This document shows, piece after piece, positions 8,878-17,612 of a stretch of DNA of 64,000 nucleotides. The stretch comes from Latilactobacillus fragifolii (lineage in GTDB: Bacteria > Bacillota > Bacilli > Lactobacillales > Lactobacillaceae), in NCBI RefSeq assembly GCF_905332535.1, contig NZ_CAJOCF010000003.1, forward strand, positions 186,001-250,000, given 5' to 3'. Below the pieces are notes generated by a model. It had not been told where the DNA came from, made no database searches, and worked only from the letters and a program-made list of their open reading frames with translations. The stretch's first letter is position 1, and every line of letters starts with the position of its first letter. Position numbers and translations under genes: made by a program.

Positions 8878-10032
8878 CTAAAATTTAGCACTTGTGCTTA
8901 CAATTTTATCCTTAATAACAGAAATAGGGGAACTTAAAGTATTATACTTATCAATCACTTTATAACGCTTAGAATTTGTTTGTAAAAGTTCATTTACTAA
9001 TTCATTAATTTCCATAGAACAGTTAAACCCACTATTCTTGGGGTCAAAATATAAGCCTCTATAAGCTTTATATTTTGAATAATCATACATATATAAGAAA
9101 ATTGGTTTTCCCAATAAAAGATAATCAAAAATAATACTTGAGTAGTCTGACACTAGAACATCCGATCCTATCATTAAATCATTTAAATTACTATAATCCG
9201 ATACATCTACAACAGAATTATTAGTCATATTATCTGATGAAAAGTAATGTCCTCTCACTAAAACGTTATATTTCTTTTGAATTTTTGATAGTGAATCCTT
9301 TTCAAAAAAACGATTGCTTTCTGTAGAAATATTCAAATCATATTCTCTAAAAGTTGGTGCATACAATAGTATTTCTTTGCTCGAATCTAAATTTAACTCC
9401 TCCAACAGCTTCTTCTTTATAGAATAACTATTACTAGCATCATGAACTAAAGACTCATTTCTTGGTAGACCCACATTTTGAATATTATCAGTATTTTCAA
9501 ATATCCTTGAGAATATTTTTTTATCATATTCTCCAGAGCACACAAGTAAATCAAATTTAACTTTTTTATACCAATTTTTCACAGTATATGATAAATTGTC
9601 CTCATCCGGTCCAAGATGCTTTAAGGGTACACCGTGCCATGTATTAATATATATATGCTTGTCACTATCTATTGGAATAAGTCGTTCAATGCTTGAATTA
9701 GAAACCCAATACTTTGATTTGAATAACGTAATAAAAAATGAAAAACTATCAATATTAACCCTCTCATCAATTGGGATTTCAGGGAATTCTTCTATATTTT
9801 TTAAGCCCCAGATAAATTTATAACCCTTAAATTTAGGATCATCTTTCATTGATATATAAATAGCTTTTGGGCTATCACTAAACTGTCTTCCTGAATAACT
9901 TGTAAATATTATTTGTTTCTCATCTGGTCTAATACATTTATCAAGTATGTTATAAACAAATAACGTAAATTGTACAAATAGCCAACCCAGTAAATTATTT
10001 TCTTTAACAAAATTTTTTATTATACTTTTCAT
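8878..10032 (-). CDS. CDP-glycerol (polyol) phosphotransferase, TagF/TagB family
   Basis: 384 aa. Matches the Glyphos_transf family (PF04464): NTWHGVPLKHLG around residue 131, VCSGEYDK, GLPRNESL, YAPTFREY, and the donor-site block LVSDYSSIIFDYLLLGKPIF, with the conserved HGT/SD..S features. It would transfer glycerol-phosphate (or another CDP-activated polyol phosphate) onto the repeat unit, making the polymer teichoic-acid-like or phosphopolyol-decorated. Because tagD in this locus is truncated, its donor must come either from a tagD elsewhere or from the SDR-cytidylyltransferase fusion. Overlaps the preceding glycosyltransferase by 4 bp. Confidence 0.88.
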   Translation of the reverse strand: MKSIIKNFVKENNLLGWLFVQFTLFVYNILDKCIRPDEKQIIFTSYSGRQFSDSPKAIYISMKDDPKFKGYKFIWGLKNIEEFPEIPIDERVNIDSFSFFITLFKSKYWVSNSSIERLIPIDSDKHIYINTWHGVPLKHLGPDEDNLSYTVKNWYKKVKFDLLVCSGEYDKKIFSRIFENTDNIQNVGLPRNESLVHDASNSYSIKKKLLEELNLDSSKEILLYAPTFREYDLNISTESNRFFEKDSLSKIQKKYNVLVRGHYFSSDNMTNNSVVDVSDYSNLNDLMIGSDVLVSDYSSIIFDYLLLGKPIFLYMYDYSKYKAYRGLYFDPKNSGFNCSMEINELVNELLQTNSKRYKVIDKYNTLSSPISVIKDKIVSTSAKF

Positions 10033-11123
10033 AAATATTTAATACCCTTATTTTTTTTAATTTCTTTAAAAAATTCGGTTAGTCTTGCGAAATAATTTTC
10101 TTCTAAAAACTTAGTTGCAGTATCTTTCACCGTATTTTTTCGATATTTATATTTATTCTTATGAGCTATAATTAACTTATTAACTAAGCTTTTAATATTT
10201 CCGACCTCATATAAATATCCGTTTCTCTCATTAATAATATCCTCTGGACCAGTTGGACAATTGGCAGCTATACAGGGTAATCCCCTTTCTATGGCCTCTA
10301 TCAGAACCATTGGCAATCCTTCATACTTCGAGGTTAATATTAAATAATCAACATTCGTGATCTGCTTCCAAGGATCCTGAAGCCACCCGCAAAAATCGAT
10401 TTTATTCTTAATACTTAGTTCCTTGGCCAGCTCTTGAGCATTCTGCATTTGCTTTCCATCTCCAACTAATTTTAAATGCCATGGAATCTCCAATTTACTT
10501 AATGCTAAAAATAGCTCTCTAAGATTTTTCTGCCCATCTAGCATAACTCTTCCCATATACAATAACTCAAGCGTATTTGATTTAGATCTAGAAATACTCT
10601 CATCTGTTTTTTCTACGGGATTATAGATTAATTTTATCTTATTAGAAGGGATTCCTTCTCTAGTTAACTGTCGTTTAATACCTGAACTAATCGCCAGATG
10701 GTAATCCGCTTTTTTAATATCCTTAATTCTAACAGCATCTTCATGGTCTATTGAAAAATGAATCCATGAAACGAGAAAAAAATTTTTTTTCAATACTCTT
10801 CTATAAATACTAATAATTCTAACTAGTCTAGAACTCATTCCAATTACTACATCCGTATCCCTTGTATGAAAAATTAAATAATTTATTAAATAGAGAAGAC
10901 CCCCTAAATTTCTAAATGATTTTATTTTTAATTTAGAATCGTTATATAAAATATTATTAGTAATATCACCAATCCATTCTTTCCGAATAGTCCCTTGTGG
11001 TATGACTAATCTAACTTCTATTTCTCGATTTTCATTATAAAACTCAGCTACCTTTTTAGCTACCGTTTCCATTCCACCTTGTCCTGAAAGATAAGGAACC
11101 AGTATATCAACTTTTATTTTCAT
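10029..11123 (-). CDS. Glycosyltransferase family 4
   Basis: 364 aa GT-B enzyme. N-terminal GQGGMETVAKKVAEFY is the acceptor-side glycine loop. The GT4 donor motif is YEGLPMVLIEAIERGLPCIAA near residues 263-285, and LLYMGRVMLDGQKN marks the start of the C-terminal domain. Similar to GalNAc/galactose-transferring GT4 proteins of capsule loci, but the sugar cannot be assigned. Overlaps the preceding gene by 17 bp and the following by 4 bp, so it is part of a tightly coupled operon. AT-rich. Confidence 0.9.
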   Translation of the reverse strand: MKIKVDILVPYLSGQGGMETVAKKVAEFYNENREIEVRLVIPQGTIRKEWIGDITNNILYNDSKLKIKSFRNLGGLLYLINYLIFHTRDTDVVIGMSSRLVRIISIYRRVLKKNFFLVSWIHFSIDHEDAVRIKDIKKADYHLAISSGIKRQLTREGIPSNKIKLIYNPVEKTDESISRSKSNTLELLYMGRVMLDGQKNLRELFLALSKLEIPWHLKLVGDGKQMQNAQELAKELSIKNKIDFCGWLQDPWKQITNVDYLILTSKYEGLPMVLIEAIERGLPCIAANCPTGPEDIINERNGYLYEVGNIKSLVNKLIIAHKNKYKYRKNTVKDTATKFLEENYFARLTEFFKEIKKNKGIKYL

Positions 11124-12246
11124 TATTGATTCTCCTATATACAGATTGTAGCTTCTCTACGGAATCCATAATATCAAACCCACTATCACTCATATGTTTA
11201 AACTCAGATTTTCTTTCATAATCAATATCTGAATTTATAATTTCTGCCCAGTATTTTGCCCCTTTTTCTAAAGGTACCACCCGCGTTAATTCACGAATAA
11301 TAACAGCATCTGGAATCTTATTTGTAGTTATAACATGCAGTCCTGCTGCCTCAGCCTCAGCGAGGACAAGTCCATACCCTTCATTCTGAGATGGAAAAAC
11401 AAAATAATCCATTGCTTGTAAAACGTCAGCAACATTGTTTATCACTCCCATAAAAATAACGGCATTACTTAAAGATTTGTTTTTTTCTATTCTCTTCTCT
11501 AATTCCGCCCTCATTGGTCCATCTCCAGCTATTAGGAGAATTGAATTATTATTTATTTTTTTGTATTCCTCAAATACGTCTATTAAGTAATGCGGATTTT
11601 TTAACTTACGCAGCGCACCAACAAAACCTAAAACAACTGTATCTAACTCTATCCCCATACTCTCCCTAATATTAAATCTAGTTTTTGTTGAATAATTGTA
11701 CTTACCTAAATCTATTCCATTTGTTATTATTTCTACATCCTTATTTTTTCCAAACATCCAGTCTGCAGCTTTTTTTGAAGTTGCAATCTTTCCATCTGCA
11801 CTATAATTAAAGATAATTCTTCCTAAACTATTCAATATATTTAAAATGTTTAATTTAAGTTTGCTATTAGTTGTATTAGAGTAATAAGAACTATGTGAAT
11901 GTATAACAATTTTTGTTCTTAATATTAATTTTGTAAGGATAACCGGAAAAAAATTCCATGATGAAGAATAATTAAAGTGAACCACATCATACTGCTCTTT
12001 TTTACACATTTTTAACACATGTATCCAGTCAATAAGGTGCTTAAATATTGAATCGTGCACGGAAGTAACCTTATAATTTCCCCACGATAAAGTTTTAAGT
12101 TTATGGTTTAAATCATCCTTACCTCCATACCTAATTACATCTATTATAAATTTATCATCTAATCTAGTAAACGTTTCGAAAATATACTCTGTTAAACCAC
12201 TTTTGGGTCTAAAATCACCGACTACTAACAACTTTTTTTTTCTCAC
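11107..12246 (-). CDS. Glycosyltransferase family 4
   Basis: 379 aa GT-B enzyme: HSHSSYYSN around residue 137, NGIDLGKY, FVGALRKLKNPHYLIDVF, IAGDGPMRAEL, and the donor motif QNEGYGLVLAEAEAAGLHVI near residues 296-315 with the E-x7-E spacing of GT4. The start is GTG at 12246, sharing one base with the TAG stop of the DUF4422 gene and preceded by AAAGGAAG, so translation is coupled. Sugar specificity unknown. Confidence 0.9.
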   Translation of the reverse strand: MRKKKLLVVGDFRPKSGLTEYIFETFTRLDDKFIIDVIRYGGKDDLNHKLKTLSWGNYKVTSVHDSIFKHLIDWIHVLKMCKKEQYDVVHFNYSSSWNFFPVILTKLILRTKIVIHSHSSYYSNTTNSKLKLNILNILNSLGRIIFNYSADGKIATSKKAADWMFGKNKDVEIITNGIDLGKYNYSTKTRFNIRESMGIELDTVVLGFVGALRKLKNPHYLIDVFEEYKKINNNSILLIAGDGPMRAELEKRIEKNKSLSNAVIFMGVINNVADVLQAMDYFVFPSQNEGYGLVLAEAEAAGLHVITTNKIPDAVIIRELTRVVPLEKGAKYWAEIINSDIDYERKSEFKHMSDSGFDIMDSVEKLQSVYRRINNENKS

Positions 12247-13001
12247 TAGAACAACTTCCTTTTTAAGAACGAGCCGCCCTTAATAAACCAATTTTGTTTT
12301 TCCATAAATTTAAATGGCACCTCTATTGATTTAGGATGATTAACTTCTAACCAAACATCAAGTAGCAGTTCACTAATAAAGCCATAAACTCTAGCTTCAT
12401 ATGTATCATATTCAGAAATGTCTAATTTATCTTCGACCTTTCCTAAAATATCAAACATCCACTCAGAATATTGATCAAAGTATACTTTCTTCATAATAAA
12501 CATATTAAACATATGTGCTGAGGTCCTATTCATTACACTATCGTAAGCTTCAATATAATCCGGATAACATTTTTTAATTACATTCTTTGTTATGTTTAAT
12601 GGTTCTTCATGATGCGCATGGATATAATGTGAAAAGTTACTTTCAATATAATAATTTCTTTTTTTAGGTAAGATTACATCATAACTATTCAATAATTCAT
12701 TTAGATTTTGCTCACTAAGAATTTTGTCGAATCCCGATCCTTTTTTTGAATTATCAACTAAATAGCGGCGATAATGAACCAATCCCATTGCATCAGCGTC
12801 TAAGTTTTTCCAAGCCCAATAGATAGCTGTTAACTCATTATAATTCTTATTCTTTAATGATATATTTTCGCCAACATCATCCCCTTGAAAACCAGGATTG
12901 TTTTCAGGATGAATTGCATTTCCGACAAATACCGGTAGATATGCTCCATCATTAGGCATATCATAATTCTTATGTGTTGCGACAAGCACTTTAATATTCA
13001 T
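12246..13001 (-). CDS. DUF4422 capsular polysaccharide synthesis protein (putative glycosyltransferase)
   Basis: 251 aa from the ATG at 13001, chosen over an upstream GTG because AGGTG lies six bases before it. Matches DUF4422 (PF14393): VLVATHK at the N-terminus, a D-D-V-GENISLKN stretch, TAIYWAWKN and GLVHYRRYL with the HYRR signature, then AHMFNMFIMKK. Members occur in pneumococcal and lactobacillar capsule loci, and some have been proposed to transfer galactofuranose. It follows the priming transferase and may add the second sugar; that is inference. Confidence 0.82.
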   Translation of the reverse strand: MNIKVLVATHKNYDMPNDGAYLPVFVGNAIHPENNPGFQGDDVGENISLKNKNYNELTAIYWAWKNLDADAMGLVHYRRYLVDNSKKGSGFDKILSEQNLNELLNSYDVILPKKRNYYIESNFSHYIHAHHEEPLNITKNVIKKCYPDYIEAYDSVMNRTSAHMFNMFIMKKVYFDQYSEWMFDILGKVEDKLDISEYDTYEARVYGFISELLLDVWLEVNHPKSIEVPFKFMEKQNWFIKGGSFLKRKLF

Positions 13002-13025
13002 TTTTTTCACCTACATACTTCCAGT

Positions 13026-13739
13026 TTAATATGCACCATCATTTTTAAAAATACTAACAATGTTTTTAAAAATAATTTGAAAATCAAATAATAATGAGGC
13101 GTGATCAACATAATAGAGTTCGACTTCACATCTCTCAGGATATTCAATATTACTTCTTCCAATAGCTTGCCAATAACCCATTGCGCCTGGTGTAACAGAC
13201 AATAGTTTATTAATCCGCTCTGTTGTCTCATACTCTGCTAGTTCTTCTTCAACTATCGGGCGTGGACCAATAATACTCATGTCACCTATAAAGATGTTAA
13301 TAAATTGTGGCAATTCATCTAAAGATGTTCTTCGAATAAAACTACCAAACTTTGTAACTCGCGGATCCTCCCCTGCAGGTAATTTATAACTATTTGCAAC
13401 ATACTTAGCATAAAGTTCCTTATTCTCTAGTAATTTCTTATCGGCGTCAACAACCATTGAACGAAACTTATACATTTTAAATTTTTTACCGTTACGACCT
13501 ACACGAACTTGCCGATAAAATAAAGGACCCTTATTATCCCCTATCAAGTAGATAATTGAAAACACGACAAAAACCGGAATAATGATAAGCAACATTACTC
13601 CGGAAATTATAATATCAAAAAAGCGTTTTATTATACGGTAACTAAAACTTAATGATTCTATCGGTTCTCCTTTAATTTTATCAAGTACATCTTTTTCAAT
13701 AAAACTTTCATCTTGTTGCACCTTAGTATTATCCACCAT
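13026..13739 (-). CDS. Undecaprenyl-phosphate sugar phosphotransferase (priming glycosyltransferase)
   Basis: 237 aa, the catalytic-domain-only form of the WbaP/CpsE family. One N-terminal membrane hairpin (FDIIISGVMLLIIIPVFVVF, about residues 44-63), then the family signatures PLFYRQVRVGRNGKKF, KFRSMVVDAD, RRTSLDELPQF and MSIIGPRPI. It starts repeat-unit assembly by moving a sugar-1-phosphate onto undecaprenyl phosphate. The first sugar cannot be told from sequence. Preceded by a GGGGAG ribosome site. It sits directly downstream of the tyrosine kinase pair as in typical Wzy-dependent loci. Confidence 0.94.
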   Translation of the reverse strand: MVDNTKVQQDESFIEKDVLDKIKGEPIESLSFSYRIIKRFFDIIISGVMLLIIIPVFVVFSIIYLIGDNKGPLFYRQVRVGRNGKKFKMYKFRSMVVDADKKLLENKELYAKYVANSYKLPAGEDPRVTKFGSFIRRTSLDELPQFINIFIGDMSIIGPRPIVEEELAEYETTERINKLLSVTPGAMGYWQAIGRSNIEYPERCEVELYYVDHASLLFDFQIIFKNIVSIFKNDGAY

Positions 13740-13769
13740 TTATTTACTCCCCCCAAGTTTGCTATTTTA

Positions 13770-14513
13770 TTACTTGTTTTCTTCCGTCCCGTAGTAGCCA
13801 CCATAGTAACCGCCATAGTAGCCACCTGTATTTTCTGCTTTAACCCGATTCATGATGGTACCTAAGATACGGGCATGAACTACTTCTAATAATTCTTTTG
13901 ATTTAGCGATTGACCGTTTGTCAGCGATGCCCTGTGGCGTGATCAAAATTGTCCCATCAACTTTGCTTGCCAAAATCTGCGCATCTGTTACTGAAATAAC
14001 GGGCGGTGCATCGAAAATCACTAAGTCAAAATGCTTTGTCAATTCCGCAATTAATTTATCCATCTTCTTCGTATTTAATAGTTCTGATGGATTCGGTGGA
14101 ACGACACCACATGGTAGAACGAATAAATGATCCACCGGCGTTTTTTGAATCGCACTATTTAAGTCGAAAGTTTCTTCGGTTAGAAGTGACGTTAGCCCTT
14201 TTTTATTCGGTACTTGGAAGGTTTGATGAACTGTTGGCCGCCGCATATCGGCATCGACAAGTAAGACATCGACCCCTTGATCAGCCCAGGTTACTGCCAC
14301 ATTTGCACTGACGGTCGATTTCCCTTGTGAAGGCCCTGAGGAGGTGAAGACCACACTGCGTAGTTTCTGATCAATCGAAGAGAATTGAATATTAGTCCGA
14401 ATCGTCCGGAATTGTTCAGCAATCACTGAAGTTGGATCTGTTAAAGTAATTAACCCGACCCCTTCTCGCATACTATTTTGGTCTAATTTTTTTTCTTTTC
14501 TAAATAATCTCAT
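13770..14513 (-). CDS. Tyrosine-protein kinase of the BY-kinase family (Wze/CpsD/EpsC)
   Basis: 247 aa cytoplasmic kinase controlling polysaccharide chain length and export with the adjacent Wzz-type adaptor. Walker A SSGPSQGKST at 58-67, Walker A' VLLVDADMRRP at 83-93, Walker B LVIFDAPPV further on. The C-terminus is a tyrosine cluster of three YYGG-type units followed by TEENK, the autophosphorylation tail. The tail is encoded by near-identical 12-bp DNA repeats (13785-13828). No PHP-type or low-molecular-weight phosphotyrosine phosphatase gene is visible in the locus. Confidence 0.95.
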   Translation of the reverse strand: MRLFRKEKKLDQNSMREGVGLITLTDPTSVIAEQFRTIRTNIQFSSIDQKLRSVVFTSSGPSQGKSTVSANVAVTWADQGVDVLLVDADMRRPTVHQTFQVPNKKGLTSLLTEETFDLNSAIQKTPVDHLFVLPCGVVPPNPSELLNTKKMDKLIAELTKHFDLVIFDAPPVISVTDAQILASKVDGTILITPQGIADKRSIAKSKELLEVVHARILGTIMNRVKAENTGGYYGGYYGGYYGTEENK

Positions 14514-14519
14514 TTTTTT

Positions 14520-15266
14520 CTACCCTCTTCTCGATAAGCGGCTGGTACTTACGCTCATAATCGCTTTTTTAATTAAATCTTTTTCAGGAATATTATTGAC
14601 AACCCCCAGACTAGTTAAGCCGAGTTCATCGGTTAAGAAACTTTCGTCTTTAACCGTCTTGTCCGTCAACTCTCTCAAGAAGGCAATCCCGACACCAAGT
14701 AAAATTCCAAGCACAAGACCAATTAACACGTTCAATTTCTTCTTAGGTGAAACTGGCGTTAAATCTGGTTTGGCCTCAGAAATGATTGAGACATTATCGG
14801 TCCCACTCATAATCTTCGGTGCTTTATTTTGGAAGGTTTGTGCGGTTGTGTTCGCAATATCAGCAGCCGTATAAGCGTTATCTGCTTTCGCCGTCACCGA
14901 GAAAACTTGTGAGTTCTGATTATTGGAAACACTAATCATTTCAGCAATGTCCGTCTCACTTAATTTCTGATTACTGCCGTTATTAATTTTCTTAGCCACT
15001 GAATCCATAATGACTGGTTTCGTAATTAAATCCTTGTATGTGTTAATCATCTGGACATCGGTTTGAACTTGGTTCCATTGAACATTAGCATCGCCACTTT
15101 GCTTGCGATTAACTAACAGTTCAGTCGAAGCACTGTACTGTGGTGTAATGAGAAAGAATGTAATCACAATTGCTAGTAATGTACACACCACTGTCGACGA
15201 TAGAATTAAGCGGCGATACTTACGTAAGATGCCGAAGATCTGGTCAATATTAATAGTTTGTTCCAT
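14520..15266 (-). CDS. Chain-length regulator / kinase adaptor (Wzz/CpsC/EpsB)
   Basis: 248 aa. Start set at the ATG at 15266, since the possible TTG at 15278 lies within the GGAGGG ribosome site. Wzz-domain membrane protein: TM1 around residues 17-42, a long extracytoplasmic region (YSASTELLVNR onward), the PxxP motif PDLTPVSPKKK, TM2 LNVLIGLVLGILLGVGIAFL, and a cytoplasmic C-terminus that activates the BY-kinase. Six bases separate it from the kinase gene, so they form a unit. Confidence 0.93.
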   Translation of the reverse strand: MEQTINIDQIFGILRKYRRLILSSTVVCTLLAIVITFFLITPQYSASTELLVNRKQSGDANVQWNQVQTDVQMINTYKDLITKPVIMDSVAKKINNGSNQKLSETDIAEMISVSNNQNSQVFSVTAKADNAYTAADIANTTAQTFQNKAPKIMSGTDNVSIISEAKPDLTPVSPKKKLNVLIGLVLGILLGVGIAFLRELTDKTVKDESFLTDELGLTSLGVVNNIPEKDLIKKAIMSVSTSRLSRRG

Positions 15267-15353
15267 GATACCCTCCAAAAATTAATTAACGATTATAACT
15301 ACTTTGCCACATACGAAAAGAAGTTAACCATTGCTGGTTAGCTTCCGTCATAA

Positions 15354-16349
15354 TTATTTTAAATCTAATTGTTGCCGTAAACGCGTTGACATCTGTGCGA
15401 CCTCAGTTGGATTCATGACTTGGAACGATTGCCCGTCAATCATCTGACCAGTCCCCTTCAATTGCAATGTCTTGAAGTTCATTGCATCCCCATAATTTTG
15501 CTGAATGTTCAAGACATCCTTCAAGGTGATATTAGTTTGCAGATTATTCGCTAGCACCTGTAAGATCTTATTATAGTTTGTCACCATATTTAATGCGGTT
15601 GCCTTCTTCAAAACGGCTTGGACAATTGCTTGTTGCCGGAGTTGCCGACCAAAATCCCCACGTGGATCATCGTAGCGCATCCGTGAGAACTTCAAAGCAG
15701 TTGAGCCATCTAGTTGTACCGTTCCTTTTTCGAAGTGGTGCCCCTCATAGGTGAAGTCCAAATCATTATTGACCGTAACGCCGCCAACCGCATCCACTAG
15801 CTGTTCTAAGCCCTTCATGTTAACCAGTACGTAATAATCGACTGGGACGTTCAAGAAGGCTTGCACGGTATTGACTGCCATTGGAATCCCACCGTAGGCA
15901 TAAGCCGCGTTAATCTTAGCCGTTTGACCGTAACCAACGATTGGCACGCGTGAATCACGGGCGATACTTAACATATTGGTTTCTTTAGTCGATGGATTAA
16001 CCGTTGCGAGCATCATCGTATCAGTCCGGCCCTTTTCAGTCCGGCCTAACTCGCCAGTGTCGGTACCTAATAAGAGGATTGAAAACGGCGTCTTTTGTTT
16101 CAAATCAACTTTTTCTGAAACTTTCCGTTTGTTTTGGGTTTTGCCTTTTGGCTTATAAACCGTCTTAGCCGTTTGATTAACATCCATATAAACCTTAGCT
16201 GCGAATGCCCCACCCGCAAGAATTAATACGCCCAAAATGACTAAAATAAGCTTCGTCACAGTCCAACCTTTACGATGGCGTTTGTGATGATGATGGTGAT
16301 GGCGTTGTTCACGATTCATCTCTGATTCTTCGGAATTCATCTGCTTCAT
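15354..16349 (-). CDS. LytR-CpsA-Psr (LCP) family transferase
   Basis: About 331 aa from the ATG at 16349; an ATG nine bases further in (16340) is equally possible given AAGGAGAGG just upstream. LCP enzymes attach undecaprenyl-linked polymers to peptidoglycan. A short cytoplasmic segment with six consecutive histidines plus KRHRK precedes one TM helix (LILVILGVLILAGGAF). The LCP domain carries LLLGTDTGE, GRTDTMML, SIARDSRV, VNMKGLEQLVDAVGGV and FSRMRYDDPRGDFGRQLRQQ, including the conserved Asp and Arg residues. First gene of the polysaccharide locus, so probably responsible for anchoring the polymer. Confidence 0.95.
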   Translation of the reverse strand: MKQMNSEESEMNREQRHHHHHHKRHRKGWTVTKLILVILGVLILAGGAFAAKVYMDVNQTAKTVYKPKGKTQNKRKVSEKVDLKQKTPFSILLLGTDTGELGRTEKGRTDTMMLATVNPSTKETNMLSIARDSRVPIVGYGQTAKINAAYAYGGIPMAVNTVQAFLNVPVDYYVLVNMKGLEQLVDAVGGVTVNNDLDFTYEGHHFEKGTVQLDGSTALKFSRMRYDDPRGDFGRQLRQQAIVQAVLKKATALNMVTNYNKILQVLANNLQTNITLKDVLNIQQNYGDAMNFKTLQLKGTGQMIDGQSFQVMNPTEVAQMSTRLRQQLDLK

Positions 16350-16430
16350 CCTCTCCTTGAAATACACAAGTGAAAAGTTTAATAATATTCTATATTATTT
16401 TTAAACACGATATTTACTATTGTAGTATAA

Positions 16431-16469
16431 GTTTCTTTAAAAAGAAATCCTTTTCTGGAATACTTCCAG
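16431..16469. promoter_or_regulatory. Inverted repeats in the polysaccharide-locus promoter region
   Basis: CTGGAA-TAC-TTCCAG (16455-16469) is a perfect dyad, and TTTCTTTAAAAAGAAA (16431-16446) is another inverted repeat. Reading toward the LCP gene, a TATACT-like -10 lies at 16424-16429. The dyads sit where an operator would be for the polysaccharide operon, but no regulator can be named. Confidence 0.4.
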
Positions 16470-16510
16470 TATATCAAGGGCAATTATTATTTTTATCGAA
16501 TAATTTGCCG

Positions 16511-17446
16511 TTATTCATTTTGTTCTCGTCGCCGTGCTATGAAATCATGGACCTTGCCGCGACTGGCATTAACTTGGCCATGGAGTGCTTCTTCAATGAC
16601 GACATTCAACACAGCCCCCACCATCAAGATCGTTGCCGAATAGTTTAACCACAATAGTAAAATGATTACTGCACCAATTGCGCCATAACTATTCCACGAT
16701 GTCCCAAAGTACCGGATATACAGCGAGAAGGCTTGGGCAAGAATCAACCATCCTAATGTTGTAAGTAGTGCTCCTGGCAACACGCTGCGCAACCGCATTT
16801 CCACATTCGGAACAAAGAAGTAGATGAAAATTAGCAGAAAGAATAAGGCAAGCCCTGTCACAGGCCATTTCAAGCTACTGAAAATATTCACGTACGTCTT
16901 AGGAATATTAAAAATCGGGACTAATAATTCTAAAACTTGTTGTCCAAACGTAAAAATCACAATTAAACCGACTAATAATAGCAGTAATAATAGGGTACTG
17001 CCTAACGAAATCAACCGTTTTAAAACGAAATTCTGAACTTTTTTAACCCGATACGCGCGGTTGATGCTATTCTTTAACGCATTAATCCCTCTGCTCGCGG
17101 CCCACAACGTCCCCAAAATCCCGACCGATAATAAGCCATCATTGCGCTTTTTCAATAGGGATTGGAGAACCGGCATGATTTTATCGAAAATCGTCGGCGG
17201 AACCGCAGTTTGCACATACCCCGCGACGCTCATCACATCTAACTGAAAATACGGTAAGATATTCCCAATTACAATTAATAATGGAAAAATCGATAACAAC
17301 GAGTAATACGCAATTACTTTCGCATTATCACTGATGCTTGCTTCCGATGAACGCACCATCATTAACCGGACAACCGCCAACAACTTCTGCCGTCTGGATA
17401 AATCCTGTTTTACCACCGGTACCTGCTCTTGATTCGCTACTGTCAT
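16511..17446 (-). CDS. YihY/BrkB family membrane protein
   Basis: 311 aa with six predicted TM segments and family signatures YYSLLSIFPLLIVIGNIL near residues 47-64, WAASRGINALKNSINRAY, and the paired FGTSWNSYGAIGAVIILLLW and NYSATILMVGAVLN in the C-terminal half. Formerly called ribonuclease BN; the nuclease role belongs to another protein and the true function is unclear (possibly transport). Starts at ATG 17446 after TTGGAG. It lies downstream of map on the same strand but is separated by map's terminator. Confidence 0.9.
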   Translation of the reverse strand: MTVANQEQVPVVKQDLSRRQKLLAVVRLMMVRSSEASISDNAKVIAYYSLLSIFPLLIVIGNILPYFQLDVMSVAGYVQTAVPPTIFDKIMPVLQSLLKKRNDGLLSVGILGTLWAASRGINALKNSINRAYRVKKVQNFVLKRLISLGSTLLLLLLLVGLIVIFTFGQQVLELLVPIFNIPKTYVNIFSSLKWPVTGLALFFLLIFIYFFVPNVEMRLRSVLPGALLTTLGWLILAQAFSLYIRYFGTSWNSYGAIGAVIILLLWLNYSATILMVGAVLNVVIEEALHGQVNASRGKVHDFIARRREQNE

Positions 17447-17573
17447 ATGTCACTCCAAATTCTCTTTTAGATGTCAGTCGTTTATTCTGGATAGCTAATG
17501 ACACGACTTCTTAATAATATCAATTAGTTTCATTATACACGAATTTACTAAGGGCTAATAGTTGTCTGAAAAC

Positions 17574-17607
17574 AAAAAAAGAAACCTTCTCATTTCGAGA
17601 AGGTTTC
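17574..17607 (-). terminator. Intrinsic terminator of map
   Basis: Stem GAAACCTTCTC / GAGAAGGTTTC followed on the minus strand by seven T. It lies just below the map stop codon. Confidence 0.92.
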
Positions 17608-17612
17608 TGATT

